Assembly (NCBI RefSeq): GCF_037975245.1
Contig: NC_092574.1
Location: 6,874,713-6,938,712, forward strand
Direction: 5' to 3'
Length of the DNA stretch: 64,000 nt
Source of the DNA: Apostichopus japonicus
Taxonomy: Eukaryota > Echinodermata > Holothuroidea > Aspidochirotida > Stichopodidae
Part shown: positions 17,188 to 28,272 of the stretch, in pieces
Position numbering within the stretch: position 1 is the stretch's first letter
Layout of the letters: each line of letters opens with the position of its first letter
Position numbers and translations under genes: made by a program
The notes under the pieces: model-generated
What the model saw: the letters and a program-made list of their open reading frames with translations, nothing else
Database searches by the model: none
What the model was told of the DNA's origin: nothing

Positions 17188-17350
17188 CCGGTATATATAT
17201 ATATATATATATATATATACCGGTATATATATATAGCCTATATATATATATATAGCCTATATATATATATATATGTATATACCGGTATATATATATACCG
17301 GTATATAAATAGGCTATATATATAGGCTATATATATATATAGGCTATATG
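16861..17350. repeat. Compound TA satellite with ACCGGT and AGGCTAT islands
   Basis: Pure TA repeats to about 17030, then TA arrays punctuated by the palindrome ATACCGGTAT (near 17103, 17186, 17218, 17279 and 17296) and by TAGGCTATA or its complement. The islands are regular enough to suggest amplification of a compound unit. Confidence 0.9.
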
Positions 17351-19440
17351 TGTACACACATATACGTAAACATATAAATGAAATTAACAAATTCTTTGTC
17401 AAATCGTGGCCTTCAAATATGCTAGAAAAGTCCAAAACTCGTTTAGGTTTTGTCCTTAGGTTATAGCACTCGGTTGTTTTTCCCCTCGCTGTGATATTGC
17501 ATCATATTAATTTGTCTTATTTAAATGAACAATCACAATCTATCAAAACAGTGTATAAAGGATTTTGAAGAGTTTCAGAGACTTAAAAATAGTTAACTTA
17601 TAAAGCCACATCTTTCATCGTCAGTTAAAATTCACTTTGATTAGCACAGTAGGATCCCCGCTGGTGGTCTGCTATATATTTATATATATATATATATATA
17701 TACATATATATACCATACGAAAATAATTATAAATTGTTATGAACAGGAGAATTAATGTATGAATAAATAACCAACCAGCATTTCTTTTCTTTTTTGTTTT
17801 GTTTTGTTTGGATACCCTCTCCTTAGACCATTTCCCTGGGCAACTTAGCATTTATAATAACCATGCTTATTGCGAATCAAGCACGCATGGATTGGAAATA
17901 GCCAATCAGAGTCATTCTACCTGAGGTAGCTCCATATCGATCCAAGTTTGAGCACGCACAGTAAAAACAAATTCCTTTAAGGAATCGTCCTGTGATTTCT
18001 AGCCGACAGCATGTAGGCCTAGTCGTTAGAGCCTATAGGTACAATTATTATTATTATTATTATAATATTTTTCTTTAAAATTACTAAATGTCGGCAATAT
18101 TATTGGTTAAACTAACCGAATGATTCATTTTTTTGAACGGAAATCAAGAATAAACAAATCGTCAAATCAAAGTTATAACTTTCAACTTTGTCAATAACAT
18201 CATGTATACGTCTGTTCCCTAACGTTTATTGGCTCAACTACATTTCAAGTTTTAACAGTTAGGCCAATAGACGAAGGTTACCGACTCCTCCGGGCCTAGC
18301 TACCAGCCCCGACCCCAAACATTCTGGATGAGTCCAAAACCATCGTTTTTGACATGACACTACGCCTATTCGTACATATAGCCTAAAGGCCTATATATTA
18401 AACACCTATAGTTGAACACACTGATTGTGGGTCGCCAGCATCGGTTTGAACAGAAGTTAGCATTCGTCGAAACGATCGTCTCGAAAGAATCTCAAGTCTT
18501 CACAAGGCGCTACTAGAAGATCTGAAGGCCAACCCTATACCCATGGTACTTAGTGAGGTACCGGTAATTTGAATGCTATTACGTACCATGTACCTAAGCT
18601 TAAGTTAAGTGTTATAAAGTAATTACAGAAATTGATTGAACGAGAATTATATTTGATTGAAACATATATAAACGACGCTTTGTATCCATTTATTTTCTAC
18701 CTGGGTTCGTGAATAATTTGCATGCCGCGTCCTCTGTTGCCATTCATTATTATGTCATTATAAAATACCTTTAGTATTGCATTGTCTGAAAATCTAATTG
18801 TTTTAACAGCTTGAATTGTTGAACAGTCTTCAGTTTAAATGATACGTTATAGATGTCGTTACAAAAGACGGTAAACAAACTTGCACCAATTAATGGTGAA
18901 CTTTTCCCATAATCTGATGACTCCAAGAAAAAATTTAAAGGAATGACGTGGGTGTAAAAAGATATAAACTAACTGAAATTGTTATTTCTCATCTAATTAT
19001 TGACGCTATAATAACCAACTTCCTGTACCTGTTCGGATGAAGGAAACTTTTCCGTTGAAAATAACGTAACTCTGAAAGATTATTCATGCGGTTATACCAT
19101 TGAGCCATGAAGCTATTAACGAAATATAGCTTCATGGTTTGGCACTCAGGGTAACATGGTTATGAAATATGATCATCTTCATTAAAGAAAAGATTGCTAC
19201 CAGCAAGTACTTTGTTTTTAATAAAAAAAAAAGAAAGGTTTAATTTGAAACGTTTTGTACTGCAGGTTGACATTCCAAGATTGTAATTGGTTGATACGAT
19301 CACGTGCCTAAGCTCCCCCTCCCCCCCCCCCCCCCCTCATTCCCAATTAGACGCCAATCTCATCCCGTGATAAATTTTAAACAAAAACAGAATTTAATTT
19401 GACTCATCATCCGTAGAATCATTTTTAAGGTTTTACATGA
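17351..19440. other. Intergenic, upstream of the lectin gene
   Basis: Unique-looking AT-rich sequence with a short TA array at 17680-17710. No exon recognised. The lectin promoter lies at its right end. Confidence 0.45.
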
Positions 19441-19450
19441 AAGTGAAAAC

Positions 19451-19459
19451 TATATAAAA
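19451..19459 (+). promoter_or_regulatory. TATA box of the C-type lectin gene
   Basis: TATATAAAA lies 98 bases before the lectin ATG, which predicts a transcription start near 19480 and a 5' UTR of about 70 bases. Confidence 0.6.
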
Positions 19460-19548
19460 AGATGCGGTTGTAGTCTCATGCTAACACAGTTTGTGATAAG
19501 TTTTGAAGAGCAAACGTGCAAAGCTAAGACACAGAAAGATAATACAGG

Positions 19549-19880
19549 ATGGATCAAGTTTTCCTCTTCATGTTCAGTTTGGCAGCTATTTCTGCGGCCG
19601 CAGGCCTAGGGACAAGTTGCAAGTCAGAATGGACTGAGTATGCAGGTAAATGCTATAGGTAAGTTCGGTTTATCAGCCAAAAAAACAAGTACTTAAGGTG
19701 ACGGGTCTGTTAATTGAATTATCAATATCTTCATTGATCAATAATGAATTAATGTGATAATATATTGTACGGTTACTTAAGTTTGACGAAGCTGAGAATG
19801 TTTCACGCAAGAACAATCATTTATCACTTGCTTTTGCAGTTAAGTTGACCGAATATGCCAAAACAGCCTCATGTCTCGTA

Positions 19881-19972
<92 letters not shown>

Positions 19973-22890
19973 CCCACAGAATGCTGTTTATCCTATTAGA
20001 ACGCAATACCATATTTAAAGGTTATGTTAACCCTTACTTATGATTTGAAGGTGTAATGGAGGGTATAACTTCAGTCTTGATGTAACAGACCGGTTAAAAG
20101 AAGAAAAAAACACGTTCACTCGAGGTATTACCCTTTAAACAACGCAGGCGCATTATTTGAATAGAAAGAGACAAGATTAGCACATTATTGACAGATACGT
20201 CAGCACCAGAGAAGAAGGAGAAATCGAAGGAAGGAAAAACAAGATTTTTGTTGTCTGAAACAATAACATATTTACAACATATTACCAGTTTGTCTTACTG
20301 ACAAATAGTGTTAAGTTTCATCATTGGGTGTCTGTTGCTAATTTGAAGCCAAGACTATGTTTTTTCCTTTCTTGAGAATTTTTTTTTTTTTTAAGTTATA
20401 ACAAGTGGTCATGAAATTTTGGAGTTCCTTAATATCAGCCTTTGTAATCTACCGGTACTTTCCTTCTTCTTTTTTTGTTGTCATAAAACTTTCGGTTTAT
20501 TACAATTGTCCGAAAATCAGTTTGTTATCTAACAGAAACAATCTTTTTTTGTGCTTGAATTGTCCGAAAATCAAGTTTGTTACATAACAGAAACATTATT
20601 CTTTTGTGCTTGCTCAAATGATCTTTTCGGTAGTAAACGTGGGTCAATTTTTGTAACAATATGGATTTTCTGTTTACATGACATTCGCTACCGATATCGT
20701 TCGTCTCCCGAAAAACACCGAATGATCTTCTCTAATAGCCGAATCATTAGGAGATTGTGTCTCTATAGAAGCATCCTTCATACCTTCGATATTTCCGATG
20801 ACTTGTTTGCATCTGGCATCGATCCTCATGTACTGTACATTCTCAACATTTGGTTGAAAGGGGAGGGGGGGGCAGCAATTTTTGGGTTATCTGGGTTAAA
20901 ACGATCACAGATGTGAAAAGATCATGTATTTATATAAGTATATTAATACACTGGAACGCGGTACAAAATTTGGAAAGGATTCATGTATATATATATATCA
21001 TGCTCTTAAATTTGCCCCTCTTATGTGTATTTTGACATTTAACAACTATTAAGAAACTTTCTACAAGGCTAACACAAAAATAATCGTCTTTTTCAAGGTT
21101 TGAAAATCAATTTCGGCAAACATGGGAAGAAGCTGAAGGTATATGCCAAGCTGAAAATGGTCACCTTGTATCAATCGGATCAGAAGCGGAAGACACTTGG
21201 CTGTACAACTGGTGGGTTTCCATGCTGGCCCCGCTCGAAGGAGACAGATATGAGGTACGTGCGTATATGGCAAGCCATGTGGGACAAACATTGCATAATA
21301 TATCCGCGTATTAATTAATTAATATATCCGCGTAAAGCATATGCGTATGCAAGGTGGGCGGGGCGATGGGTTGATAAAGTTGACAAAATTGGCATGGGGG
21401 AAACGATTGTTTCTTTTTTACTACTTGTGTGAGGTTTTGCAGATCCTGCGAAATGGCGAATTAAGTGTTCTGACCTTCACCTCCATGCCTTTCGTTTGTT
21501 ACGACCTAACCAGACTGATTTCTAAACCTAGTGTAGAGGCTATACACTACACTGTCATTTACTTTTAAGAATAGGTTCACCTCAGCACTGTTGTGACATC
21601 ACTCTGTTTATTGTGCTCGGGTTCGTTCTGATAGTAACATCCGTACTATAAATGTAACACGTGACCATGAAACGACTTACATTCATGATGTAGTTGGTCC
21701 ATTTTATTACAACGGAGTCAGTTTGACACTTGTGTGACGTCACTCTTTTATCACGCTCAGTTCGTTCTTGGCTAACTTTTCTTTAAAAAATGAGGGCGCT
21801 CTTACACTATAAACACGCAGCGTCTCTATATACGGCTCTGATAACACGTAATAATCATGCACATGACCGCATTCCTGGTATAAGAGACCGGCCGAGAATA
21901 CGCCAGTTAGACACTGGGAACGTCATCGTTGGTCTTTTCGGTGGACATTTAATGCACATGTTTAACCAGGGACGGGGGGGGGGGGGGGGGTGGGTGGGGT
22001 ATCTCACCCCAAACTCGGAAAATCTGACGACAGTTGGAAAATTTGAGAGCGACAGTCGGAATTTCCTACTGTCGCACTCTAATTTACCTAGGCCTATTCA
22101 TATATTCCTGTGATTGTGAATGACCTACAAATTGAAAAAAAAATCGGTCACAATTGACCTACAAATAGTCAAAAATTAACATAGCTTTTGTGGTTAGTAG
22201 TCTATGTAGCCTTTAAGCAGATAACTTATACTCAGTTGCTTACTTGCGTTAACTAGAGTGATTAATAAGTATGTGAAGTGAAGGCCAGTGGCCCAGGGTA
22301 CAAAATGTATCGACAAAAGTTCGGAACAAAAGTGCAGTCGTGAAAAATTGGGTATCTGACTGACACTGACCGTATCATTGACGAGTAGCGCGGGGAGTAT
22401 GGGGGGGGGGGGCGGGGTACAAGGCAGCAGTCGGAATTTTCGGGCTTCAAAACCCATCCATTTGTAATTTCAGCTACTACACCCCCACCCCCAATCACCA
22501 GGCCTTAGCCACTCTCCTGTGTATAATATGTACCTATCTTTAACGGTGGAGTATAGTATGTGAACCAATCATCGCAATCCACGTAAATATACAACGTTCA
22601 AATGAAAATTTATAACAAGACTATACTCTAAATATGAAAAGAAAATGAGGTTTTCAATGATCTCTTGACAGTATTTTTGGACCGGGTTCAACGATATCGA
22701 CCAAGAGGGTGAATGGATCTGGAGCGATGGAGCTGCAGTTACATTTACTCTTTGGGGTGGCACACAACCCGATGGAGGAATTGCAAGCAACTGTGGCACC
22801 ATGGTGACCAAATACCCGGATGAAACCGGCAAATGGGATGATGGAAATTGCGAGGCGAAGCGCGCTTATATCTGTGAAACAGATCTCTAA
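19549..22890 (+). CDS. Secreted C-type lectin, single CTLD, QPD motif
   Basis: Three exons: 19549-19658, 21098-21254, 22672-22890 (stop TAA 22888-22890). Introns are GT-AG with phases 2 and 0, giving 161 aa. Residues 1-19 form a signal peptide (MDQVFLFMFSLAAISAAAG). The rest is one long-form CTLD: Cys24 and Cys35 form the N-terminal pair, with Cys53, 130, 149 and 157 giving the two canonical disulfides. Family landmarks are WEEAEGIC (46-53), FWTGFND (91-97), EWIWSDG (103-109), WGGTQPDGG (117-125) and KWDDGNCE (143-150). QPD (121-123) is the galactose-type form of the calcium and sugar site. However, the glutamate usually found two residues before the next Cys is Ser128, and WND is replaced by WDD, so calcium-dependent binding may be weakened. 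Small secreted lectins of this type act in invertebrate innate immunity and agglutination; that role is inferred. TATA box and poly(A) signal are both present. Confidence 0.92.
19883..19970. repeat. (TA)n microsatellite in lectin intron 1
   Basis: About 88 bases of uninterrupted TA repeats. Confidence 0.95.
20505..20612. repeat. 54-bp tandem duplication in lectin intron 1
   Basis: Two adjacent copies starting ATTGTCCGAAAATCA and ending TTTTGTGCTTG, differing by a few bases. They are not coding. Confidence 0.8.
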
Positions 22891-22952
22891 GTATACTGAC
22901 ACACGCCCTCATTTTTCATCTCTCTCTCGCTGTCTCTTAGTTGCATAGTCAA

Positions 22953-22958
22953 AATAAA
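22953..22958 (+). terminator. Poly(A) signal of the lectin gene
   Basis: AATAAA 62 bases after the lectin stop codon, a short and plausible 3' UTR. Confidence 0.7.
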
Positions 22959-22974
22959 GTTGAAGTCATGTGAC

Positions 22975-24120
22975 TATATTTCATGGCCATATTATAGCAT
23001 TGTAAGTTTCGTGACGTCATTTTCTTCGCATGTACCTACGTACGTAGGGAAAAAAGCAGTGGATGTGGTGGAACACGCTACCCCCCCCCCCACCCACCCC
23101 CACCCACCCCCACCCACCCCTCAGCCAGGCGTTATAAAACTCAAAAGCGCTACACTATGTAAAATAAAAATGTGACTTTATGTTGCAGACAAGTATCCTT
23201 TTTCTCAATGTTTTGGTACTCATTTTGTTGAGTAAATTGATTTAAAAAAATGTAATTGAAATGTACCTATTCAAATACTAAAAGTTTTGATACAGAGTGC
23301 AAAGAAGATTTGGTGAGGTGATATTGTGGTTGCCCCCTAAAATAAAAACCATATATATCCCAATTTAATGCCTCCTAAAAGTTTGTGCCAGGCTCTCCCA
23401 GATTGAATCTTCTTCCCCCGCCCCTGGGGGGGGGGGGGTAGGGATAATAAAAGCGGGTACTCACACTAGTAATAATTTTTACCCGACTCGTAAATCAAGC
23501 TTTGTTACTCTGCAGGTGCCATTTGAAATGTGTCTTAGTTTACCCGTGCCATCCTATTTTTTGTTTTCATTTTACACAATAGCAAGAAGATTAATAATAA
23601 AAACAACACTGTTTTTGTGTGGTGTCTCCTACCATTAGCGAGAGGGTATTAAAGTTCATCAGTCTTGTTTCCAATGTTAGGCATGTTAAAATTGCTAGGA
23701 CAAAAATCCAATGTCAAGTTATGTTTTCCTGTTTATTTCTATATTATTCTCAGACATAGAGAACCGTCAAATTAGACAGAAAAGAAAACATTGAAGATGT
23801 TTAGGGCGAGTTAGAAATACAAACGCTAGCTGAAAACATGTAACCATAATTTGACATTCTAGCATTTTAAGTCAATGCTGATGGTGTTTAGTAAGTACCA
23901 CTACTGTAAAGTGAACAACCTCGAAAATTGAGCACGAATTATCATACTTTTGTTTCGATTATTGTTTTATGAGGCTGACGTCATACAAAAAACAAATCTC
24001 CTTGAAAACAATAAAGAACGACACCCTCTCCATACATGCACACACATACACGCACCCACAGACACACCCATAGAAACACAAAGAATCATAGAAAATAATT
24101 CACACTAAATATTGCATGTA
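22975..24120. other. Intergenic, no gene seen
   Basis: Contains a CCCACC-rich tract (23082-23120) and G runs (23427). No supported exon. Confidence 0.45.
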
Positions 24121-24189
24121 TTTTTTTTTTGGCTTTACTTTATTCAATAAAGAATATGGTTTATGGTGAAGGTTACAGAAAACAGACAA

Positions 24190-24405
24190 TTAAGCAATAA
24201 TCTCAATAGCAAAATACAAGCAAGATAAAGAAAAGATGTTTCTGTTACTTTTTACAGCGACTTCACCGTCGTTATGTTTTGCCAATGTACGCCGAAAGCA
24301 GGTATAGTTCCACTGGGATCCCTGTTTAAACCCCCTGGCGTGAACAGAACGTAAATTTATAGAAAGCGATGCTAGACAGACAACTATAAACACTAGGAAA
24401 AACAT
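24190..24405 (-). CDS. Hypothetical 71-aa signal-peptide ORF
   Basis: The frame starts with a convincing signal peptide (MFFLVFIVVCLASLSIN, cleavage likely after VHA) followed by a basic stretch with an NYTC glycosylation site. An acceptor-like CGCCTGACAG directly abuts the ATG. On the same strand AATAAA (plus TTTATT 24139-24144) follows the stop by about 46 bases, then a run of A (plus T-run 24121-24130). The whole could be the last exon of a small secreted-peptide gene, or a processed retrocopy with a genomic poly(A) tail. I do not recognise the peptide. The hydrophobic C-terminus (LSCLYFAIEIIA) is odd for a mature secreted peptide. Confidence 0.3.
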   Translation of the reverse strand: MFFLVFIVVCLASLSINLRSVHARGFKQGSQWNYTCFRRTLAKHNDGEVAVKSNRNIFSLSCLYFAIEIIA

Positions 24406-24409
24406 CTGT

Positions 24410-25074
24410 CAGGCGATATTTGCTTCGTTTATCATGCTCTATGCTACGAGGGGGGGGGGGGCAAAAGGGGAGGCAGGGGCGTCAATCCGAATTGAATGTG
24501 TATGTGTGTGGGGGGGTGGGGCATAAATGACTGAACACGGGATAAAACCGAACGAGTCCGCGAGCGGCATGGCGTTAAGCCTTTACCGGGTGTGGTCCGG
24601 GGGCTCGCCTTACTGCATGGAAACTTGATGGTGCCATGAATTGCCAACTTGTCAGCTATCCAGTGATGGGTAGCGTTTAGCTAGTCAGAACTTCTATCTA
24701 GACTTCAAGACCACATTTATGAGTTAGTGTGTAAGTCAATGGGGAATTTAATAGGCGTATGCTACCATATACATGACGAGTAGTTAACATAAACCATGTG
24801 TTCTTTTTGAACGCCATTACTACAATACATGCTTAGAATCTTGAGGTTGCACACTATACTGACTAATTAAATCAGAAGATTTGAAATGATCGTATCACTA
24901 AACTAACTCAAAAAGCGCATACTGTGCAGGCGATCACATTATCGTTAGCCTACTTTAATTTAGGAAGTGGACATCTAACGGGGACAGCTGCCCCCTTGCC
25001 CCCCCCCCCACCCGCAAGCTACGGCCCTGTAGTTGGCATCAGTTAAAACACAAATAAAATATTTTGTGAACTTA
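24410..25074. other. Intergenic, G-rich, possible MITE end
   Basis: Holds poly-G runs (24450, 24510) and a CAGGGGCGTCAATCC at about 24474 that resembles a hAT end, without a partner end or target duplication. Confidence 0.35.
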
Positions 25075-25082
25075 TGTACATA

Positions 25083-25442
25083 CAAGGGCGTAGGAACCGG
25101 GGGGCTGGAGGGCGCCAGCCCCCCAGTGAAAAATATGGGGGGGCGGAAGTATCATTCCGCCCCCCGCTCCGCAAGTCAGAAAACCCCTTTTTCATTTCCA
25201 AATGAGAAAAAAATCTCATTTGGAGCACCAAATTGCATTTAAGGCCAGGTGAAAATGCAAAATTCTTTACAAAATGGAGTGGGAGTTGAAGTGTGCTATA
25301 TTGCACCAAATTGCATCTGAGGCCACCTGGAAATGCAAAAAAATTCCAAAGGGGAGGGGGACACCCCCTCCCCTTAGACCCCTCCCCCAGGCCGGCCATC
25401 GGTCTTCAGCCCCCCCACTCAAAAGTACTTTCCACGCCACTG
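25083..25442. mobile_element. hAT-type MITE, 360 bp
   Basis: Left end CAAGGGCGTAGGAACC, right end inverted CAGTGGCGTGGAAAGT. Flanked by the perfect 8-bp direct repeat TGTACATA (25075-25082 and 25443-25450). The interior repeats a unit with CACCAAATTGCAT...GAAAATGCAAAA twice, and ends in C-rich sequence related to the MITE at 50831. Confidence 0.9.
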
Positions 25443-25450
25443 TGTACATA

Positions 25451-28272
25451 ACAACTAAACTAGAACTTGAGGTATAATGAGTAACATGGTTATAAAAGCA
25501 TGACTATAGCAGCTTAGCACCATATATATGCATGTCTCAAAACTCCTAAGAAATATGTAATTATATCAAAAACACTTAAAACTATTATGAGTAGCATTGC
25601 TAACCAATATTAAAACAGCAATAACTACTAATCTCATAGCACAATGTTTTGAGTAAATTTTAATGAAATGCACGGGACATGAAGAGCTTGGCAGGCCTAG
25701 CGCCTATATGCACGAGACAAACACTAAACTTGGGGGGGTTGATATTGTATCCCCACCCCTTCCGAAAGTCGGGTAGGGGTCGTGTCCACCATGATTGACG
25801 TCCCTCAAGGGAAGAGGGGGGGGGGTGTCAGTAGGGGAACATTTTGTACATTAATTATTTTCAAGCTTTGCCACTATCATTAAATGCAAACTTTTCTTTT
25901 CAGCAACTCTATCGATCAATATATAGCTTTCGAAATCAATTCCTGCCACTATTGTCAACACTATACAAAAGAAAACTGTATTATTTTACAAGTTTAAGAT
26001 GTACTTTAATATTTTACAACTAACTAACTAACTAATTATCCATCTATCTATCTACCTACCTACCTATCTATTGTGTTAATGATATATGCATTTATCGGCA
26101 AATCACTTCCATGTCCTCTTGTATATGCTTAATGACATCATCATAATTTTACATAATACTAGTAGGCAATATACACGTGCACAAAAAAGTGCCTAAAAAT
26201 TGACTTTCGTTGCACCTATATTGTACCAAGGATTGTAAGCTGAGAGTTGTAGAGGGATGTTCTGGGAATATATTCAGATATGTTTGATGCTTGGGGAGGT
26301 GTTAGTTTTCGAGTTAAAAAACGAACATGTGACGCTACAGTTAACGGTGTAAGATATTTATTAACTGCAGCAATTACTTTTCATAGCAACATGATATATA
26401 TTCAAATGACTTCAGAGAACACACAGAGACCAAGGTTTGAACCATCAGAGATCCCGTGTCACAGTGTAAACATGGGTGTGGGGGTGGGGGTGGGGGGGGG
26501 GAGGGGTAGGTATAATGGTTATCGGTCATAAAGACCACTGAATCAAGTCTATACTCCCTCTTTCTTTCATGAACTTTTGAGACCTGACTTCCCATATGTT
26601 TATGAAGTGTCATCACGGTGAGAAATGGACTGACGATGAAGTATACCCATATATCAGTCTATACTTTGTTGTGCATCGCTGTTTTTTTTTTTTTTTTGGA
26701 GACTGATTGTCTAGCATTATTATGAGCTACAGAAACCAATACCAAAAATGAAATGTTCTGTGATTTTATAGAATCCCTTCTGATTACACTGGGATTGATA
26801 TTCATGGATCAAACATGAATTTTCCTCTGTTGAAAACTGTTGCACTTTTACACAGTTAAGAGACATTATGTACCGAATCAAAATGCTTAAAATTGCTACT
26901 TAGTGGCCTGCTCAGTTTTATACAGAACATACAGTATTCCTATCGATATAACCGTACTGATTTTGAATTGGATAGCTTTGAATTTGAACTGACTCAAGCA
27001 GTAACTTTTGTAATAAGTTCCTCGATAAAGAGTAACTGAAGACAACAGCTGCAGTTGCCTAACTCCTGAATATGCTGCGCACATAACTTGCCCGCCCGCC
27101 CGCCCCTCCCCCCCCCACCTCACCCCAATTTATTTTTACCGAAAAATAGTTAGCTCTCGTATCAACATAATTGTGTATGACGACGGTACTTTTCTAAATG
27201 GGAAAAAAAGTTTGTGGGGGGGGGGGGGTGGGGGCAGCGCTCCCTACTCTGCTTAATGGATTTGGTGATTTTGTTGCAAAGATTTTAACTTTTTCAAAAG
27301 TGTCAATTTTGGTTTTCCTTCATGGCGTTTTTTTGTGGAAATGAGAAAACTATTGCACCCATATTGAATGAATATAATGAGAACAGTTTTTAACATTTAT
27401 TTTTCACTCACTATTTAGTAGAGTAACCCGGCTTTCTATAAGTAACTAGACCTATACAATACCATAATGACTATTAGTATTTGAGTAGGGTTACAGAAGA
27501 GTAGCATAGACTACGCAGTTTATTTGTAGGTTAGGCCTAGTGTTCATCGCAAATCTATACGTACTGTGATCAGTCGTAAATCCGGGGCTAGGCCTAGGTA
27601 TTATAATAGCACCCTCTATCGTTTCTTTGAACCTGGTAACGAACGAACCACGATGTTATCTCGCTCAGTCTCAAGTCTGACTCAAGGTTTCGTAGTTACA
27701 CCGTCTTCAATCGACATGAATGGTTCTGTTTCCTGGGATATTGAGATGAAAACGACCACCCTCGGACTCAGCTTTCTAACTTTTGGCACATTCTGGCATA
27801 AGTTTGCTAGCTTTTCTTTCGAGAATTTTTGACAACTTTCCATATGATTTCTTAGGAGTATGACATTTAATATAAAAGAGCGAAGTAAATTGGTCCGTAA
27901 GAAGACTGCTGTTTATTCCTAAAATAAACACTTCCCGAAGCATCAAACATCGAGAAATGCAATAGGACATTCGAAGGCACTAGAAGTTGAGTTTTAACCT
28001 AAGATATAGGGTGCAACGAAAGTGTAAGATATCGAGCCTGCTATGATAAGACTATAAAAAGAAATATTTAATTGGAATATTATAAAATTGTTTTCCGCAC
28101 ACGTGCATCATTTTATCAAGCATAAACAACTCAATTAAGATTATTATTCAGATAAGCGTATATATGATGAGAATATATCCAGAGGGGGTTGGGGTGTGGG
28201 TGTGGGGGTTGGATGTGGTCATGGTGAGGGTGTAATATAAGGGCGATCCACAGTAGCAGTCCTTGTTGTGAA
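25451..28272. other. Intergenic, no gene seen
   Basis: Holds an (ATCT/ACCT)n microsatellite at about 26036-26070, T-run at 26680 and several G/C runs. Short frames lack domains and splice context. A weak ATTAAA (plus TTTAAT 28067-28072) could end DOMON gene 2. Confidence 0.4.
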
